Assembly: GCA_038030265.1 (NCBI GenBank)
Contig: CM075943.1
Coordinates: 32,302,001 to 32,366,000, forward strand
Reading direction: 5' to 3'
DNA: 64,000 nucleotides
Source: Corythucha ciliata
Lineage: Eukaryota; Arthropoda; Insecta; Hemiptera; Tingidae
Shown here: positions 63,429 to 64,000 of the stretch, piece after piece
Layout: the number at the start of each line of letters is the position of its first letter
How positions within the stretch are numbered: the stretch's first letter is position 1
Translations under genes and position numbers: made by a program
Notes under the pieces: generated by a model
Database searches by the model: none
What the model saw: only the letters and a program-made list of their open reading frames with translations
What the model was told of the DNA's origin: nothing

Positions 63429-64000
63429 TCAAACCTCGAAGAATGTCTGAATGACATACTGAGAGCGGTTTTCAAGATAAGACGCCAAGAGGCGAAGTGC
63501 TGAGTTTGTGACACCAAGTTTTCTCAGCTTAGCAATGATTAACTGGTGGTTGGCGGAATCGAAGGCCTTTGACAGATCAAGGAAGGTCCCAACTGCAATA
63601 CTTAGCGCTTCAAAGGCTTCGAGAATTTTTGAGACGAGGGCAATGATGGCATCACCAGTTGATTTACCCCTACGGAATCCGAATCGAACTGACGATGTAA
63701 GTCCATTGCGCTCCAGATAGTGAACTAACTGGACGTTTATAATGTCCTCCACTATCTTCGAAACGACGGGAAGGATGGAGATGGGGCGAAAGTTGGAAAT
63801 GTCACGCTTGCTTCTTTTTTTTTGTGCTTTGGAACCACCTTGGCTAGTTTCAATGTATCCGGGAAATAGCCTCTTCTGATGCAGTCATTCACTATGTCTA
63901 ATAAGATTTGTGTATAGTGAGGGAGGATGTCAGTTTTGAACAGACTCACGGACAGGCCGTAGCAGTCTCTGGCATTTGAGGATTTCATGTTTAACACATG
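63429..64000 (-). pseudogene. Non-LTR retrotransposon reverse transcriptase fragment, frameshifted
   Basis: Minus strand, running in from beyond the window. First part has YFPDTLKLAKVVPKHKK; then a frameshift near 63750-63800, after which EDIINVQLVHYLERNGL, GFRRGKSTGDAI and FLDLSKAFDSANHQLI follow. The F.DLSKAFD motif carries the first catalytic Asp. The fragment ends before the YxDD motif, so it is 3'-incomplete and inactive. Jockey/CR1-like. Confidence 0.88.

Overview
This is an animal genome window, most likely from an insect and plausibly a hemipteran. That reading rests on spliced genes with GT-AG introns, a TATA box plus TCAGT initiator, a secreted Gly/His/Tyr-rich protein of an insect type, and a very heavy load of DNA transposons, foldback elements, Penelope-like elements and one Ty3/gypsy element. 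I cannot name the species from the sequence.

The framework of the window is one long minus-strand gene, VWA8 (a mitochondrial AAA+ ATPase with a C-terminal von Willebrand A domain). Its exons run from 61385 down to the stop codon at 10777. They fall in three clusters: 59148-61385 (N-terminal region and first AAA+ module), 21596-25804 (second and third AAA+ modules) and 10777-12224 (C-terminal linker and VWA domain). I placed 22 exon pieces by hand; their splice phases agree throughout. The 5' exon carrying the mitochondrial signal is not securely found. About 550-600 residues of the central region expected from animal VWA8 proteins are not visible between 21596 and 12225.

A three-exon plus-strand gene (59830-60899) sits inside a VWA8 intron. 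It has its own core promoter and poly(A) signal and encodes a 293-residue secreted protein resembling the DUF4779 type. An unrecognised plus-strand ORF with a poly(A) signal (37361-37984) lies in the 33-kb VWA8 intron; its 3' part is repeated in a near-perfect 1.41-kb direct duplication.

The rest is mostly mobile DNA whose boundaries can often be read from target-site duplications. Examples are a 1.1-kb hAT-type element (1717-2839), a piggyBac-like MITE (13684-14099), Harbinger-like MITEs with TTA/TAA duplications, a TA-flanked TIR element (26767-28066), and a 5'-truncated Penelope-like element (28086-30102, 13-bp duplication) that itself carries two later insertions. There is also a 4.25-kb Ty3/gypsy element (42239-46493, 5-bp duplication) whose empty site is preserved in a paralogous repeat at 52.7 kb, a 1.65-kb foldback (48532-50179), and a ~296-bp satellite array (53921-55470). 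The most unusual item is a small family of palindromic Penelope-derived insertions, one of which carries a canonical hammerhead-ribozyme core on both strands. The left 10 kb has no gene I can support and includes a 500-bp assembly gap.
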